The notes: a model not told the origin generated them from the letters alone. A stretch of DNA of 32,661 bases from JAXHMM01 sp964528445 (GCA_964528445.1 CAZGSL010000025.1:1-32661), one strand, 5' to 3'. Shown: positions 7,947 through 15,836, counted from the first letter of the stretch. Numbers and translations are program-made.

Positions 7947-8904
7947 ATGCGAACTGTAGTTATCACCCTTACCTCCCTGTTGCTCATCACCTCCTGTTCG
8001 GGCGACCATTCCGCGACCTCTCCGGAATTTCCTGAACAGGCTACTCATGAACTGCAGACTGTTTTCCGGGTCTCGGAACCTGACACCGGACTATTTATCA
8101 ATGGCGTCCGGATGCTGAGATTCCTGTCGGACGGCACCCTGCTTTTTAAAAACGGGTATGGTGGCACCCGCCTGCTGGAGATGGGTCGTGATGGAGCCCT
8201 ATACACCGGACAGCGACCGTGAACTGATTCCGGACTATCCCCTGGAACTGCATCCCTCTGAATCACACGCTTACCGGGCGGTTATTCAAAATGATATTTC
8301 CTTCAACGATACCACGAGCCGGTTCTACAGGTTCATCGCGGGGGTTGACCATAACCTGCGACTCGCCGGCGAGGTCAACCTGCTGAGGCTTTCGCAGGAC
8401 GCGGCCGTCTACCGGAACGGGCCCGGCATTTCAACCGACTGGGACGACGACTACCGCCGGGGCTTCTATTTCTACCGGCCCGAGTCCGGCGATGTGATCT
8501 ACGTTACGAACACCTCCAACGAAATCCGGCGGCTCACTCCTGAAGGGGAAAGCCGGTTGATCGGCCACCTACCATTTGAACACCGCCCGAACGATCTCTC
8601 GGATCTAAGCATATCCGATTCCTATGATCCTGAACGGGTTGATCTGATTCGCTCAAAATTCCTGGATATACAGCCCTATTACCTCGACGCCTTCCGGGAC
8701 GACAACCGGCTCTGGGTGCATTTCTCCCGTTCCGACTCCACAGCGCCCGACTGGGCGGTCACCGGGCTGGACGGGGAGATCCAGGCCTTTTTTCACGGGC
8801 CGGAATCGTTTCGCCCACTGGCAGTTGACGGCGGTCGTCTATACGGGGAACTGACCGTCGATGAGGTAGATTACCTGACCGCTTTCGTCCTCCGGACGCA
8901 TTGA
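7947..8904 (+). pseudogene. Lipoprotein with beta-propeller-like repeats, broken by a frameshift
   Basis: Two overlapping frames make one gene. The first (7947-8222) starts with a lipoprotein signal peptide: MRTVVITLTSLLL, then lipobox ITSC with the lipidated Cys at about residue 17. It continues sensibly to about GTRLLEMGRDG and stops at TGA 8220-8222. The second frame, one base over, is open from just after a stop at 8116-8118. It looks real from about codon 8213 (DRELIPDYPLEL) to TGA 8902-8904. The break therefore lies within 8119-8219, most likely 8190-8219. Removing one base there, for instance from the CCC in gagccc, would restore a protein of about 318 residues. Repeats such as YVTNTSNEIRRLTPEG and WAVTGLDGEIQAFF suggest a propeller of the kind seen in Bacteroidota surface lipoproteins. 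A sequencing error is equally possible. Confidence 0.7.
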
Positions 8905-8974
8905 TGGCCGGCGGGCCGTGCCGTACACGGTCCCATACCCTTCTCTTCTTTGTGATTCCATCTCCCATAGCCCT

Positions 8975-8982
8975 TATATTTA
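8975..8982 (+). promoter_or_regulatory. Possible -7 element ahead of mnmE
   Basis: TATATTTA differs from TAnnTTTG at one position, and TTTG stands 22 bases upstream (8949-8952). It is only 5 bases from the mnmE ATG at 8988. If used, the transcript would be nearly leaderless. Confidence 0.3.
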
Positions 8983-8987
8983 TTGCC

Positions 8988-10379
8988 ATGAACAAGGGGC
9001 AGGACAAACAGATCACCCAGCGCGAGCCCATTGCCGCCATTGCTACACCAGTGGGAGAGGGGGGTATATCGGTAATCCGGGTGTCGGGCAGAGACGCGAT
9101 CAGCCGGGTGGAGAAACGATTCAAGGGACCAAAGCTGACCGAGAAGGAGTCCCACACCGTTCATTTCGGGAAAATTACGGACCGGGAGGGAAAGGTTGTG
9201 GACGAGGTGCTGGTCACGCTCTTTCGCTCCCCGCGCTCCTATACCGGCGAAGAGACCGCCGAAATATCCTGCCATGGCGGCGTTCTGGTTACCCAGGCGG
9301 TGCTGGAGACCCTTCTGGACGCGGGAGTCCGGTCGGCCGAGCCCGGTGAGTTCACCCAGCGTGCCTTCCTGAACGGCAAGATGGAACTGAGTCAGGCAGA
9401 AGCGGTGGCCGACCTTATTCATGCCAGAAGCGCCAAGGCGATGGACGCCGCCCACCAGCAGCTGGAGGGAGAGCTGGGAGAACATATTAAAGCGTTCCGC
9501 CAGCAGATCATTGACGCCACCGCTATGGTGGAGCTGGAACTAGACTTCTCGGAGGAGGATGTGGAGTTTGCCAACCGGGAGGAACTCAGGGAGCTCCTGG
9601 AGGAGGTGGACGAGGAGATCAACTCCCTGCTGGCCACCTACGAAACCGGACGCCTGGTCAAGCACGGGGTGAAAACGGTATTCATAGGCCAGCCCAACGT
9701 GGGCAAATCCACCCTGCTCAACACTCTCGTCGGAAAAGACCGGGCTATTGTCACGGAGATTGCGGGTACGACGCGGGATACCATCGACGTGGAATGGAGC
9801 TACGAGGGTCTTCGGTTTATTCTTACCGATACGGCCGGACTGCGAGAGACCGGCGACAGGGTGGAGGCCGAAGGCGTGAAGCGATCCCGGAAGGCGTTCG
9901 AGGAAGCCGACCTGGTGGTCTATCTGAAGGATCTCTCCCGTGAGTATAACGACCAGGAGCTGAACGAGATCAGGCGTTTCCAAAAAAAAGCCTCGGAGAC
10001 CCCCTTTCTGCTGGTCGGGACCAAAAACGACATCGCCCTGGAGGGCATTGATGACCGACTGGAACCGGATATCAAAATCTCGGCGCTTGAGGGTGAGAAA
10101 ATCGATGAGCTCAAGGAGCTGATGAAACAGCGGGCCATGGAGCAGACCGAATACGACACCTCCAGCCTGCTGGTTACCTCCAGCCGTCACCGTGATGCCC
10201 TTCAGAAAGCCCAGGAACACGTCCAAAGCGCCATTCAAGCTTTGGATCAGGGCATGACCGGCGATTTCCTCTCCATCGACCTACGGGGCGCGCTCCAGGA
10301 TCTGGGGACCATTACCGGAGAAATTACCACGGAAGATGTACTGGACAGCATTTTCTCGCGCTTCTGCATCGGTAAATAA
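8988..10379 (+). CDS. mnmE: tRNA modification GTPase MnmE (TrmE)
   Basis: With MnmG it modifies U34 of certain tRNAs to carboxymethylaminomethyl-uridine, using GTP hydrolysis and dimerisation of its G domain. From ATG 8988 it has 463 residues, close to the E. coli protein (454). The N-terminal tetrahydrofolate-binding domain opens with the family IAAIATPVGEGGISVIRVSG. The G domain has P-loop GQPNVGKST at 234-242, G2 GTTRDTIDVE and G3 DTAGLRET. G4 is TKND at about 345-348 rather than the common NKxD. The C-terminus ends FCIGK, whose Cys460 is the family's conserved cysteine. An upstream in-frame start (8901) would add about 29 residues absent from the family. It converges on secG across a 307-base spacer; no mnmG is visible. 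Confidence 0.97.
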   Translation: MNKGQDKQITQREPIAAIATPVGEGGISVIRVSGRDAISRVEKRFKGPKLTEKESHTVHFGKITDREGKVVDEVLVTLFRSPRSYTGEETAEISCHGGVLVTQAVLETLLDAGVRSAEPGEFTQRAFLNGKMELSQAEAVADLIHARSAKAMDAAHQQLEGELGEHIKAFRQQIIDATAMVELELDFSEEDVEFANREELRELLEEVDEEINSLLATYETGRLVKHGVKTVFIGQPNVGKSTLLNTLVGKDRAIVTEIAGTTRDTIDVEWSYEGLRFILTDTAGLRETGDRVEAEGVKRSRKAFEEADLVVYLKDLSREYNDQELNEIRRFQKKASETPFLLVGTKNDIALEGIDDRLEPDIKISALEGEKIDELKELMKQRAMEQTEYDTSSLLVTSSRHRDALQKAQEHVQSAIQALDQGMTGDFLSIDLRGALQDLGTITGEITTEDVLDSIFSRFCIGK

Positions 10380-10440
10380 CCCTCTCCTTCACCTGAGTAT
10401 CCTCCCTGCGTATAACCACGTGCGCATTCCCACGTAATTT

Positions 10441-10463
10441 CCTAAATTATTAATTAAATTAGG
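10441..10463. repeat. Imperfect 23-base AT-rich palindrome
   Basis: The segment starts CCTAA and ends TTAGG and is self-complementary at 18 of 23 positions, counting both arms; the centre base cannot pair. It could be an operator-like site or a cruciform-forming sequence. No function is evident. Confidence 0.4.
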
Positions 10464-10504
10464 CTATGGCAATGTCACATTTAATAAAACTAAGATATGG
10501 AATG

Positions 10505-10536
10505 CTCTTAAGCGCATAGTTCTATTAACTTAAGAG
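10505..10536. repeat. Perfect 8-base inverted repeat, 16-base spacer
   Basis: CTCTTAAG at 10505-10512 and CTTAAGAG at 10529-10536 are exact reverse complements, and each contains the palindrome CTTAAG. The symmetric layout suits a dimeric DNA-binding protein or a short RNA hairpin. No gene start lies close enough to assign it. Confidence 0.4.
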
Positions 10537-10686
10537 ATCATCATGAGTACACTCAACGCCCTCTGGATAGGAAGCGCGTCATGATCCTGATTTTCGCCGT
10601 TGCCAAAAGAAGCAGGTTCGCCACAGGAAAGCAAGGTGAGCCCATTGCCAACATGGAGGCCGGGACCTCCCCCAGAATCCTGACCG

Positions 10687-11097
10687 TTAGTTACCGCCGT
10701 CTCCGGAACCGGAGCCGCCGTCACTTCCGGCTGCGTCGCCCCCGCTGTTGTTGTTCTGAGGATTGGGAATGGCGGGAGCGGATTGGGAGGGATTATTCAT
10801 TCCCTGGCCCTGGGTGTTTTCAACACCGCTTTGCTGCACCGCGGGCTGCTGTACTTCCTGGCTGTCTATGGCAAAGTTCGCCAAGATACAGAGTACGAGA
10901 AGCGCGCCGCCCAGGACCGAGGTGGATTTAGACAGCAGGTCGGCCGTCCGCCGGGCGCCCAGTCCGCCTCCGCCGGCCATTGAGCCCGCGGCCAGACCGC
11001 CGGTCATGCCGGATCCCTGGCCTGGCTGCAGCAGCACGACGATGGTCAAAAGTATGCATATCAGGGTAATAACTCCCAGAATAACGTAATAAAGCAT
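10687..11097 (-). CDS. secG: Preprotein translocase subunit SecG
   Basis: Small inner-membrane subunit of the SecYEG channel that eases SecA-driven export. It has 136 residues. Helix 1 covers about residues 2-23. It is followed by the conserved cytoplasmic loop: LLQPGQGSGM, the glycine-rich LAAGSMAGGGGLGARR, then ADLLSKSTSVLGG. Helix 2 covers about 60-78. The tail after residue 80 is rich in Q, N, S and G with acidic residues, and looks disordered. It is longer than in E. coli SecG (110 residues); such tails are common in Bacteroidota. The gene converges on mnmE and lies downstream of the SRAP-like gene on the same strand, with 111 bases between. Confidence 0.93.
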   Translation of the reverse strand: MLYYVILGVITLICILLTIVVLLQPGQGSGMTGGLAAGSMAGGGGLGARRTADLLSKSTSVLGGALLVLCILANFAIDSQEVQQPAVQQSGVENTQGQGMNNPSQSAPAIPNPQNNNSGGDAAGSDGGSGSGDGGN

Positions 11098-11208
11098 ATC
11101 AGACTCTGTTCTGGATCGAATTCAAAGAATAGTAAAGGTATTCATTATTCCGATTTTATACAACGAATAGCCCTCTCAAAAATTCCATTGGCTAAATTAC
11201 GGCTTCTC

Positions 11209-11874
11209 TTATTTGGGGATGGGCTGTATAAGCTCGGGAGAGTTGTTGCTGAGGTCGTTTACCTCCTCGGTAACCCGGTTCACCGCCATCTCGGTCAATG
11301 AGAACGGCTGTAACAGGGATTTCACTGCATCGGCCTTTTTGTTCAGCCACGCGTCAAACGACTCCCGTCTCAGGATAACCGGCATAAGATCGTCCACAGG
11401 CTGAACCAGGGCGTTCGCTTCGGTCTGTATCATCGCAAACGAGTAGACGTCCCTTCCGCTGGGCGATTTCCACACGGAGTAGAGTCCCGCCAGTCCCATG
11501 GCACGGTTGGAAAGCAGTCGAATGTAAAAAGGGGTGGCGTTCTTTTCAGAGGATTTCCACTTGTAAAATCCGTTGGCGGGAATCACACAGCGGCCCGGGG
11601 CAGCCCATTTGCCTGAATCCATGACCTCCTCCATCTGATCCGTCCTTATTTCGTAATGCTCCCTTCCCTCTGTCTCCTCTTCCGCATCTTCCGGTATCAA
11701 TCCCCAGTGCGCCTGTTGTATTTGGCGTTCCCCCTCCTCGCTCAGCAAGATGGGATGCAGAGTTCCAGGGCTGATGTTGTAATTGGGGTCGAAGTAGTCG
11801 TCCCGAGCGGTGGTGGCGTCCAGCAGTTTCTCCACCTCCTCCTTATCGGCATGCAGTACAAATCGGTCACTCAT
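11209..11874 (-). CDS. SRAP (YedK/HMCES)-family protein with substituted active site
   Basis: SRAP proteins shield abasic sites in single-stranded DNA by a covalent thiazolidine link to Cys2, which must be the residue exposed after Met1 is removed. The fold is clear over 221 residues: NYNISPGT (31-38), HWGLIP (56-61), GRCVIPANGFYKW (94-106), PFYIRL, LAGLYSVW, SFAMIQTEAN, LMPVIL and the ending VNDLSNNSPELIQPI. The key residues of E. coli YedK are changed: Cys2 is Ser2 (MSDRF instead of MCGRF), Asn75 is Glu75, Glu105 is Lys105 and His160 aligns with Asp161. No in-frame upstream start restores a second-position cysteine. It is probably unable to form the usual crosslink but may still bind DNA. 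It is divergent from the CPBP gene, 85 bases apart. Confidence 0.88.
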   Translation of the reverse strand: MSDRFVLHADKEEVEKLLDATTARDDYFDPNYNISPGTLHPILLSEEGERQIQQAHWGLIPEDAEEETEGREHYEIRTDQMEEVMDSGKWAAPGRCVIPANGFYKWKSSEKNATPFYIRLLSNRAMGLAGLYSVWKSPSGRDVYSFAMIQTEANALVQPVDDLMPVILRRESFDAWLNKKADAVKSLLQPFSLTEMAVNRVTEEVNDLSNNSPELIQPIPK

Positions 11875-11959
11875 GAAATCAATGTTTGGTCTGAAATTAT
11901 TTAATAGGTTAGCATACGAGTTCTTCTATTGCAACCTGTCAACTTCCGCCGGCATAGTT

Positions 11960-12916
11960 ATGGACATGTTTTACAATCGCGAGGAGAACCGACTTCGTTC
12001 CGGTTGGCGCCTTCTTCTGCAATTTTTACTTATGTTTGCCTGCACGGCGTTCTTCCTGCTCCCCCTTCTAATGAGCAATTCCGGGACCGGCGGCGCCTTC
12101 TCTCTGCCGAATACGCTAGCCGTCTGCCTGGGATCAACGGCAAGCGTCTGGGTGGCCGGCCGATGGCTTGACAGGCGGGCCTTCGAGCGCTTCGGGATCC
12201 GTCCCAGTCAACGCTGGTTCGGCGAGGCCGGCCTTGGAATTCTGTTTGGCCTGGCGGCCATGGGACTTGTATTCGGAATCGAATACCTCTCCGGATGGAT
12301 CTCCCTGACCGGTTACGGCTGGGAAAGACCGGGGGGAGATCTCTGGAGCTGGTCTTTTATCTCTTTTCTGCTGGCTATGGTGATGGTGGGTTTTTACGAG
12401 GAACTGGTTTTCCGAGGTTACCAGATACTGAACCTGAGCGAGGGACTTCGATTCGGCCATCTGCAATCCATTCACGCGGCTTGCCTTGCCGTTCTTATAA
12501 GTTCGGTTTTCTTCGGGCTCATGCATGCCTGGAATTCCAACGCCACGGCGGTCTCCACTGTTAACATTGCCGTCGCCGGTGCGGTGCTGGCCGTGCCGTA
12601 TGTGGTTACCGGGCGACTGGGATATTCCGTCGGCATACATATCGGTTGGAATTTTACGCAGGCGGGAATTTTCGGATTTCCTGTGAGTGGAACGCCTTTC
12701 CGTGGTTCCCTTTTTCAAATTGAACAGGAGGGCCCCCAGTGGATGACGGGAGGGAGTTTCGGACCTGAGGCCGGCCTGGTGGGTTTGGTGGGACTTGCCG
12801 CAATTCTGGCGCTGTTTATCGCATTACGGAGCCGCAGTGGAAAACCAATCGAGCTGGCTCCAATTTTCAGTCGGGGAAAACGGGAGGGCGGCAAAACAGA
12901 TGAGCAAGGGTCATAA
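11960..12916 (+). CDS. CPBP-family intramembrane metalloprotease (Rce1/Abi type)
   Basis: Polytopic membrane protein of the CPBP (Abi/Rce1) family, 318 residues from ATG 11960. ATG 11966 is an alternative; the frame runs open further upstream but only into the start of the divergent SRAP-like gene. The family's three motifs are present: glutamate pair and arginine in EELVFRG (Glu147, Glu148, Arg152), His189 in FFGLMHAWN, and His227 with Asn231 in HIGWNF. About eight hydrophobic segments surround them, and the last 30 residues are a basic cytoplasmic tail. Members either trim prenylated proteins, protect from bacteriocins, or have unknown clients; the sequence does not choose among these. The degenerate helicase gene follows 91 bases later on the same strand. 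Confidence 0.9.
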   Translation: MDMFYNREENRLRSGWRLLLQFLLMFACTAFFLLPLLMSNSGTGGAFSLPNTLAVCLGSTASVWVAGRWLDRRAFERFGIRPSQRWFGEAGLGILFGLAAMGLVFGIEYLSGWISLTGYGWERPGGDLWSWSFISFLLAMVMVGFYEELVFRGYQILNLSEGLRFGHLQSIHAACLAVLISSVFFGLMHAWNSNATAVSTVNIAVAGAVLAVPYVVTGRLGYSVGIHIGWNFTQAGIFGFPVSGTPFRGSLFQIEQEGPQWMTGGSFGPEAGLVGLVGLAAILALFIALRSRSGKPIELAPIFSRGKREGGKTDEQGS

Positions 12917-12922
12917 GTTTTG

Positions 12923-12930
12923 TATATTTC
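12923..12930 (+). promoter_or_regulatory. Possible -7 element ahead of the DEAD-box-like gene
   Basis: TATATTTC fits TAnnTTTG except the last base. It lies 77 bases before the TTG start at 13008, within a short AT-rich patch right after the CPBP stop. Confidence 0.3.
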
Positions 12931-13007
12931 ATCGACCTGATCCGAACCGTCTGAAATTGAGGCGGCGATAAGAAGCAAAATGCTAACAAAATGAAAAGGA
13001 CAGAACG

Positions 13008-14384
13008 TTGAAATTTGATGAATTGAATCTCAGTCCCGAAATCATGAGCGGGCTGAAAGATGTGCAATACGAAGAAGCAACTCCCCTCCAGCAATCGATC
13101 ATTCCCCAAATCCTTGAAGGCGGCGATCTCCTGATAGAGGACCGTGGCGACAAGGGAAAATACGGGGCGGTCGTCATCCCGGCTCTCGAAAAAATCGTGC
13201 GTGACGGGAAACAGGAGGACACCCGTGTGTTGATCCTTACTCCCAATCCTGAAGAAGCCAAACAGATTGACGAACTGGTCTGGGCCCTGGGCTATCACAA
13301 ACAGATCGAGTGTGCTTCGATAGATCTGGACGGGGAACGGGCTCAGCAGGAAGAAGCACTTCATTCAGGTGTCCCTGTACTGGTAGGAAATCCGGGTCCG
13401 CTGATCGACATTATGGAAGAAAATCTATTCATCTTCCGAAATGTGGACTTGGTGGTGGTGGACAAAGCCGTTGAAATGCTCTCTCTTAATCTCTTCGATC
13501 GGATTCGTGATATCCAACGGAGAGTGGTTAGCGAACACCAATCCGTGTTGTTTGCCGAAGAGCTCACCGAAGAGGTAAAAGAGCTGGCCAACCTGCTCCT
13601 TGAGGATCCGGAAATTGAAGGATTTGAAGGAGCATCCGGGAAAGCCCTGAAGGAACCGCCGAGCGTACCCGATAATTTAAGCCAGGGTTATATTAATGTG
13701 CCGCCCCGGATGAAAATAAGTACGCTGATGGCCCACATTGAGCAGACACCGGGAGATACCTGCGTAATTTTTACCGCCTCAAAGCGGGGGACGGACCGTC
13801 TCTATAAGGCCTTCCAAAAAAGAGACCGCAAGGCAACCAGCCTGCACAACAAGCTCTCTGAGGAGAAGCGCCAGCAGCGCCTGTCCAATTTCACCGACGG
13901 GGATGTGCAGTACCTGCTGGTTTCGGAAATTCCGGCACAGGAACTGAAACTGGAAAGAGTTACACAGGTTATCAACTACGACGTTCCAGGCGATCCGGAC
14001 GAATATCGTTTTCGTGCCAACATGGTGGAAACCGGAAAAGCCAGTCGGATCGTCTCGCTGGTTTCCAAGCAGGACCAAAGTGACATCAACGAACTGAAAA
14101 ATGAACTGGGGCAAGCCCCCCAAAAACTGCCTCTCCCCGAAGAGGTGCAGAAAAAGCTTGAGGAGCGGAAAAGTAAAAAGAGCAACGGCCGGGGCAAGAG
14201 AGACAAGAAATCCAGGCCCTCGGGTAAAAAATCCTCCGGCAGGAAAAAAGAGAGGGATGAAGATGAGGATAAGCTGGAACTTCCGCGTCCCAGCTACGAT
14301 AAACTGAGCGGCGGGCGGACGGGACACAAAGACGACGAGAAGGAAGGAGTAGTCGAATTCTTTAAACGACTCTTTTCCTCCTGA
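13008..14384 (+). CDS. DEAD-box-helicase-fold protein lacking ATPase motifs, with basic C-terminal tail
   Basis: A 458-residue protein that keeps the two-RecA-domain layout of DEAD-box RNA helicases but not the catalytic residues. The Q-motif region is intact: Phe3, LSPEI at 8-12 and TPLQ at 25-28. Motif I is degraded (GDKGKY at 47-52, Thr lost), motif II is DKAV at 152-155 rather than DEAD, and motif III SAT is AEE near 183-185. Motif V lacks TDxxxRG (SEIPAQELK) and motif VI lacks HRxGRxGR (YRFRANMVE). Connecting stretches such as CVIFTASKRG and VINYDVPGDP stay helicase-like. Residues 380-420 are strongly basic. The start is TTG, with AAGGA 8 bases upstream; the next in-frame ATG (codon 13) would delete the conserved Q-motif region. 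Probably an RNA-binding pseudo-helicase (inference). Confidence 0.85.
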   Translation: MKFDELNLSPEIMSGLKDVQYEEATPLQQSIIPQILEGGDLLIEDRGDKGKYGAVVIPALEKIVRDGKQEDTRVLILTPNPEEAKQIDELVWALGYHKQIECASIDLDGERAQQEEALHSGVPVLVGNPGPLIDIMEENLFIFRNVDLVVVDKAVEMLSLNLFDRIRDIQRRVVSEHQSVLFAEELTEEVKELANLLLEDPEIEGFEGASGKALKEPPSVPDNLSQGYINVPPRMKISTLMAHIEQTPGDTCVIFTASKRGTDRLYKAFQKRDRKATSLHNKLSEEKRQQRLSNFTDGDVQYLLVSEIPAQELKLERVTQVINYDVPGDPDEYRFRANMVETGKASRIVSLVSKQDQSDINELKNELGQAPQKLPLPEEVQKKLEERKSKKSNGRGKRDKKSRPSGKKSSGRKKERDEDEDKLELPRPSYDKLSGGRTGHKDDEKEGVVEFFKRLFSS

Positions 14385-14393
14385 ACCAGGAGG
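14377..14393. terminator. Stem-loop between the convergent helicase-like and serine palmitoyltransferase genes
   Basis: CCTCCTG (14377-14383) and CAGGAGG (14387-14393) form a perfect 7-base stem with a 3-base loop. It overlaps the helicase-like stop codon. No strong T-run follows on either strand, though GGGTCGCCCTTT comes just after on the plus strand, so its role as a terminator is uncertain. Confidence 0.35.
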
Positions 14394-14403
14394 GGTCGCC
14401 CTT

Positions 14404-15630
14404 TCAGGCAGTCATCTTTTTCTCTTTTGACATCACCACGTCCTTGATAGCTTCAAAACCCTTGAGGGTTTTTGCGATATGCTCGTCCGTGTGGGAGGCG
14501 GTGGGAATCAGACGAATCAGCACGGTCCCCTTGGGTACTACCGGATAGGTGACGCCGCTGACGAACACGCCGTGTTCTTCCCGTAGCTTACGCATGATCA
14601 GTTGGCAGAGATCCGTACTTCCCTGGGTCAAAACAGGTGTTACCGGACTCTCCGAGGGCAACACGTTGTAGCCGATTTCTTTTAGACCCTCCCGGAGTTT
14701 CCTCGTATTTTCCCAGAGCTTTTCCCGAAGTTCTGGGTGATTGCGGATGATTTCGAGTCGTTTCCGTGCGGAGACAACGATCGGCATGGGAACGGATTTC
14801 GCGAAAATCTGGCTCCGGGCATTGGCTTTCAGAAACTCTACCACCCGCTCCTCGGTAGCCACAAAAGCACCGATTACCGCCACCGCCTTGGCAAACGTCC
14901 CAAAATAGATGTCAATTCCGTCATGGCAGCCCAGTTCCGTACCCGTGCCCGATCCGTCGTGACCCAGCGTGCCGAAACCGTGGGCATCATCCACCAGCAG
15001 GCGGAAAGGATATTTCTCCTTTAGGGCAATCATCTCTTCCAAAATTCCCAGGTCGCCGGTCATACCGAAAACCCCCTCCGTCACCACCAGGATCGATGAG
15101 TCGTCTTTGGACTTTCGATGGGCCCGTTCGAGCTGTTTTTCAAAACTTTCAACATCGTTATGCTTGAAAACAGATTTGTCGCTCATGGCCAGCTGCTTGC
15201 CGTCAACAATGCAGGCATGACTCAACTCATCGTATATGAGAAAATCGTTGCGGTCAACCAGTGCATGAATTACACTCATTATTCCCTGGTAACCGTAATT
15301 AAGCAGCAGGGCGGAATCTTTGTGGGCAAAGTCGGCCAATTCCTTCTCAAGAGCCTCGTGTTCATCTGAGTTGCCGGTCATCAACCGGGCTCCCATGGGA
15401 GTGCTGAACCCGTATTTTTCGGCCGCCTCCACATCCGCCTTACGTACTTCCGGATGACTGGCAATTCCAAGGTAATCGTTAACACTCCATACTACTACGT
15501 CCTTCCCATTGAACTTCATTTCAGGTCCGATGGGTCCCTCCAGTTTCGGAAAGGTATAATAGCCGTATCCCTCCGACGTGAATTCACCCAGAGGACCCGG
15601 TCTTCCCTGAAGCTTGTCAAATAAATCCAT
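14404..15630 (-). CDS. Serine palmitoyltransferase-type alpha-oxoamine synthase
   Basis: PLP enzyme of the alpha-oxoamine synthase family, 408 residues. Overall it matches the Bacteroidota serine palmitoyltransferase group, which condenses serine with a fatty acyl-CoA to 3-ketosphinganine, the first sphingolipid step. The N-terminus (FPKLEGPIGPEMKFNGK) and ending (YPVVPKGTVLIRLIPTA) are typical of that group. Active-site residues are present: His138 in ELSHAC, Asp214 and His217 in VDDAHGFGTLG, and the PLP lysine Lys248 in GTFAKA. Related enzymes (2-amino-3-ketobutyrate CoA ligase, 8-amino-7-oxononanoate synthase) share these motifs, so the acyl substrate is inferred. The ATG is preceded by a 206-base AT-rich gap. 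No other sphingolipid gene is adjacent. Confidence 0.9.
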   Translation of the reverse strand: MDLFDKLQGRPGPLGEFTSEGYGYYTFPKLEGPIGPEMKFNGKDVVVWSVNDYLGIASHPEVRKADVEAAEKYGFSTPMGARLMTGNSDEHEALEKELADFAHKDSALLLNYGYQGIMSVIHALVDRNDFLIYDELSHACIVDGKQLAMSDKSVFKHNDVESFEKQLERAHRKSKDDSSILVVTEGVFGMTGDLGILEEMIALKEKYPFRLLVDDAHGFGTLGHDGSGTGTELGCHDGIDIYFGTFAKAVAVIGAFVATEERVVEFLKANARSQIFAKSVPMPIVVSARKRLEIIRNHPELREKLWENTRKLREGLKEIGYNVLPSESPVTPVLTQGSTDLCQLIMRKLREEHGVFVSGVTYPVVPKGTVLIRLIPTASHTDEHIAKTLKGFEAIKDVVMSKEKKMTA

Positions 15631-15729
15631 AAGCCCGTTTTCGTTAGTATGTATTACTATCTATATATCCAAAAAGAAGAGTAGCAGTTTGCGTTTTCAA
15701 AAAGGGCACGAACCCCTTGTAAAAAGATT

Positions 15730-15751
15730 AAAAAAGGTAAAGAAATTTACC
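15730..15751 (-). terminator. Intrinsic terminator after the PLP decarboxylase gene
   Basis: Read on the minus strand, GGTAAA, loop TTTC, TTTACC, then six T. The 6-base stem is perfect and the T-run spans 15735-15730. It lies about 85 bases past the decarboxylase stop and before serine palmitoyltransferase, so the two genes are probably separate transcripts. Confidence 0.6.
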
Positions 15752-15836
15752 CGTATATCAAAAGATAGACCCACTCCTGTTTCTCATTTTAATCTAAGTA
15801 TTATAGAACAATTATACGAACCTACCCCACCCTCTT

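Larger units (their letters stand above)
10380..10686. other. 307-base non-coding spacer between mnmE and secG with AT-rich inverted repeats
   Basis: I see no supported gene here. The left half (about 10430-10540) is far richer in A+T than its surroundings and holds two inverted repeats, listed separately. ACGTG...CACGT arms (about 10419-10435) are a third, weaker one. At 10655-10670 GGAGG and CCTCC could pair around six bases, but no T-run follows on either strand. Short frames (a 13-codon one from 10543, a 64-codon one on the minus strand) match nothing I know. As the two flanking genes converge, the spacer should contain both 3' ends; I could not find a classic terminator for either. Confidence 0.5.

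Noticed and set aside
8158..8904. The second part of the lipoprotein gene as a separate gene starting at 8158
   Set aside because: Its first codons are antiregister with the preceding coding frame and it would lack any export signal; a frameshifted single gene explains both parts better.
10530..10724. A 64-codon minus-strand frame between secG and mnmE
   Set aside because: It overlaps the secG end, has no recognisable motif, and its composition looks non-coding.
11209..14384. SRAP-like, CPBP and pseudo-helicase genes as one novel defence system
   Set aside because: The SRAP-like gene is divergent, the other two are separated by 91 bases with a promoter-like site, and no mobile-element or defence marker is near; adjacency alone does not support a system.
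15631..15836. A possible tRNA or small RNA in the AT-rich gap before serine palmitoyltransferase
   Set aside because: No cloverleaf or T-loop sequence was found; the only structure is the terminator at 15730-15751.
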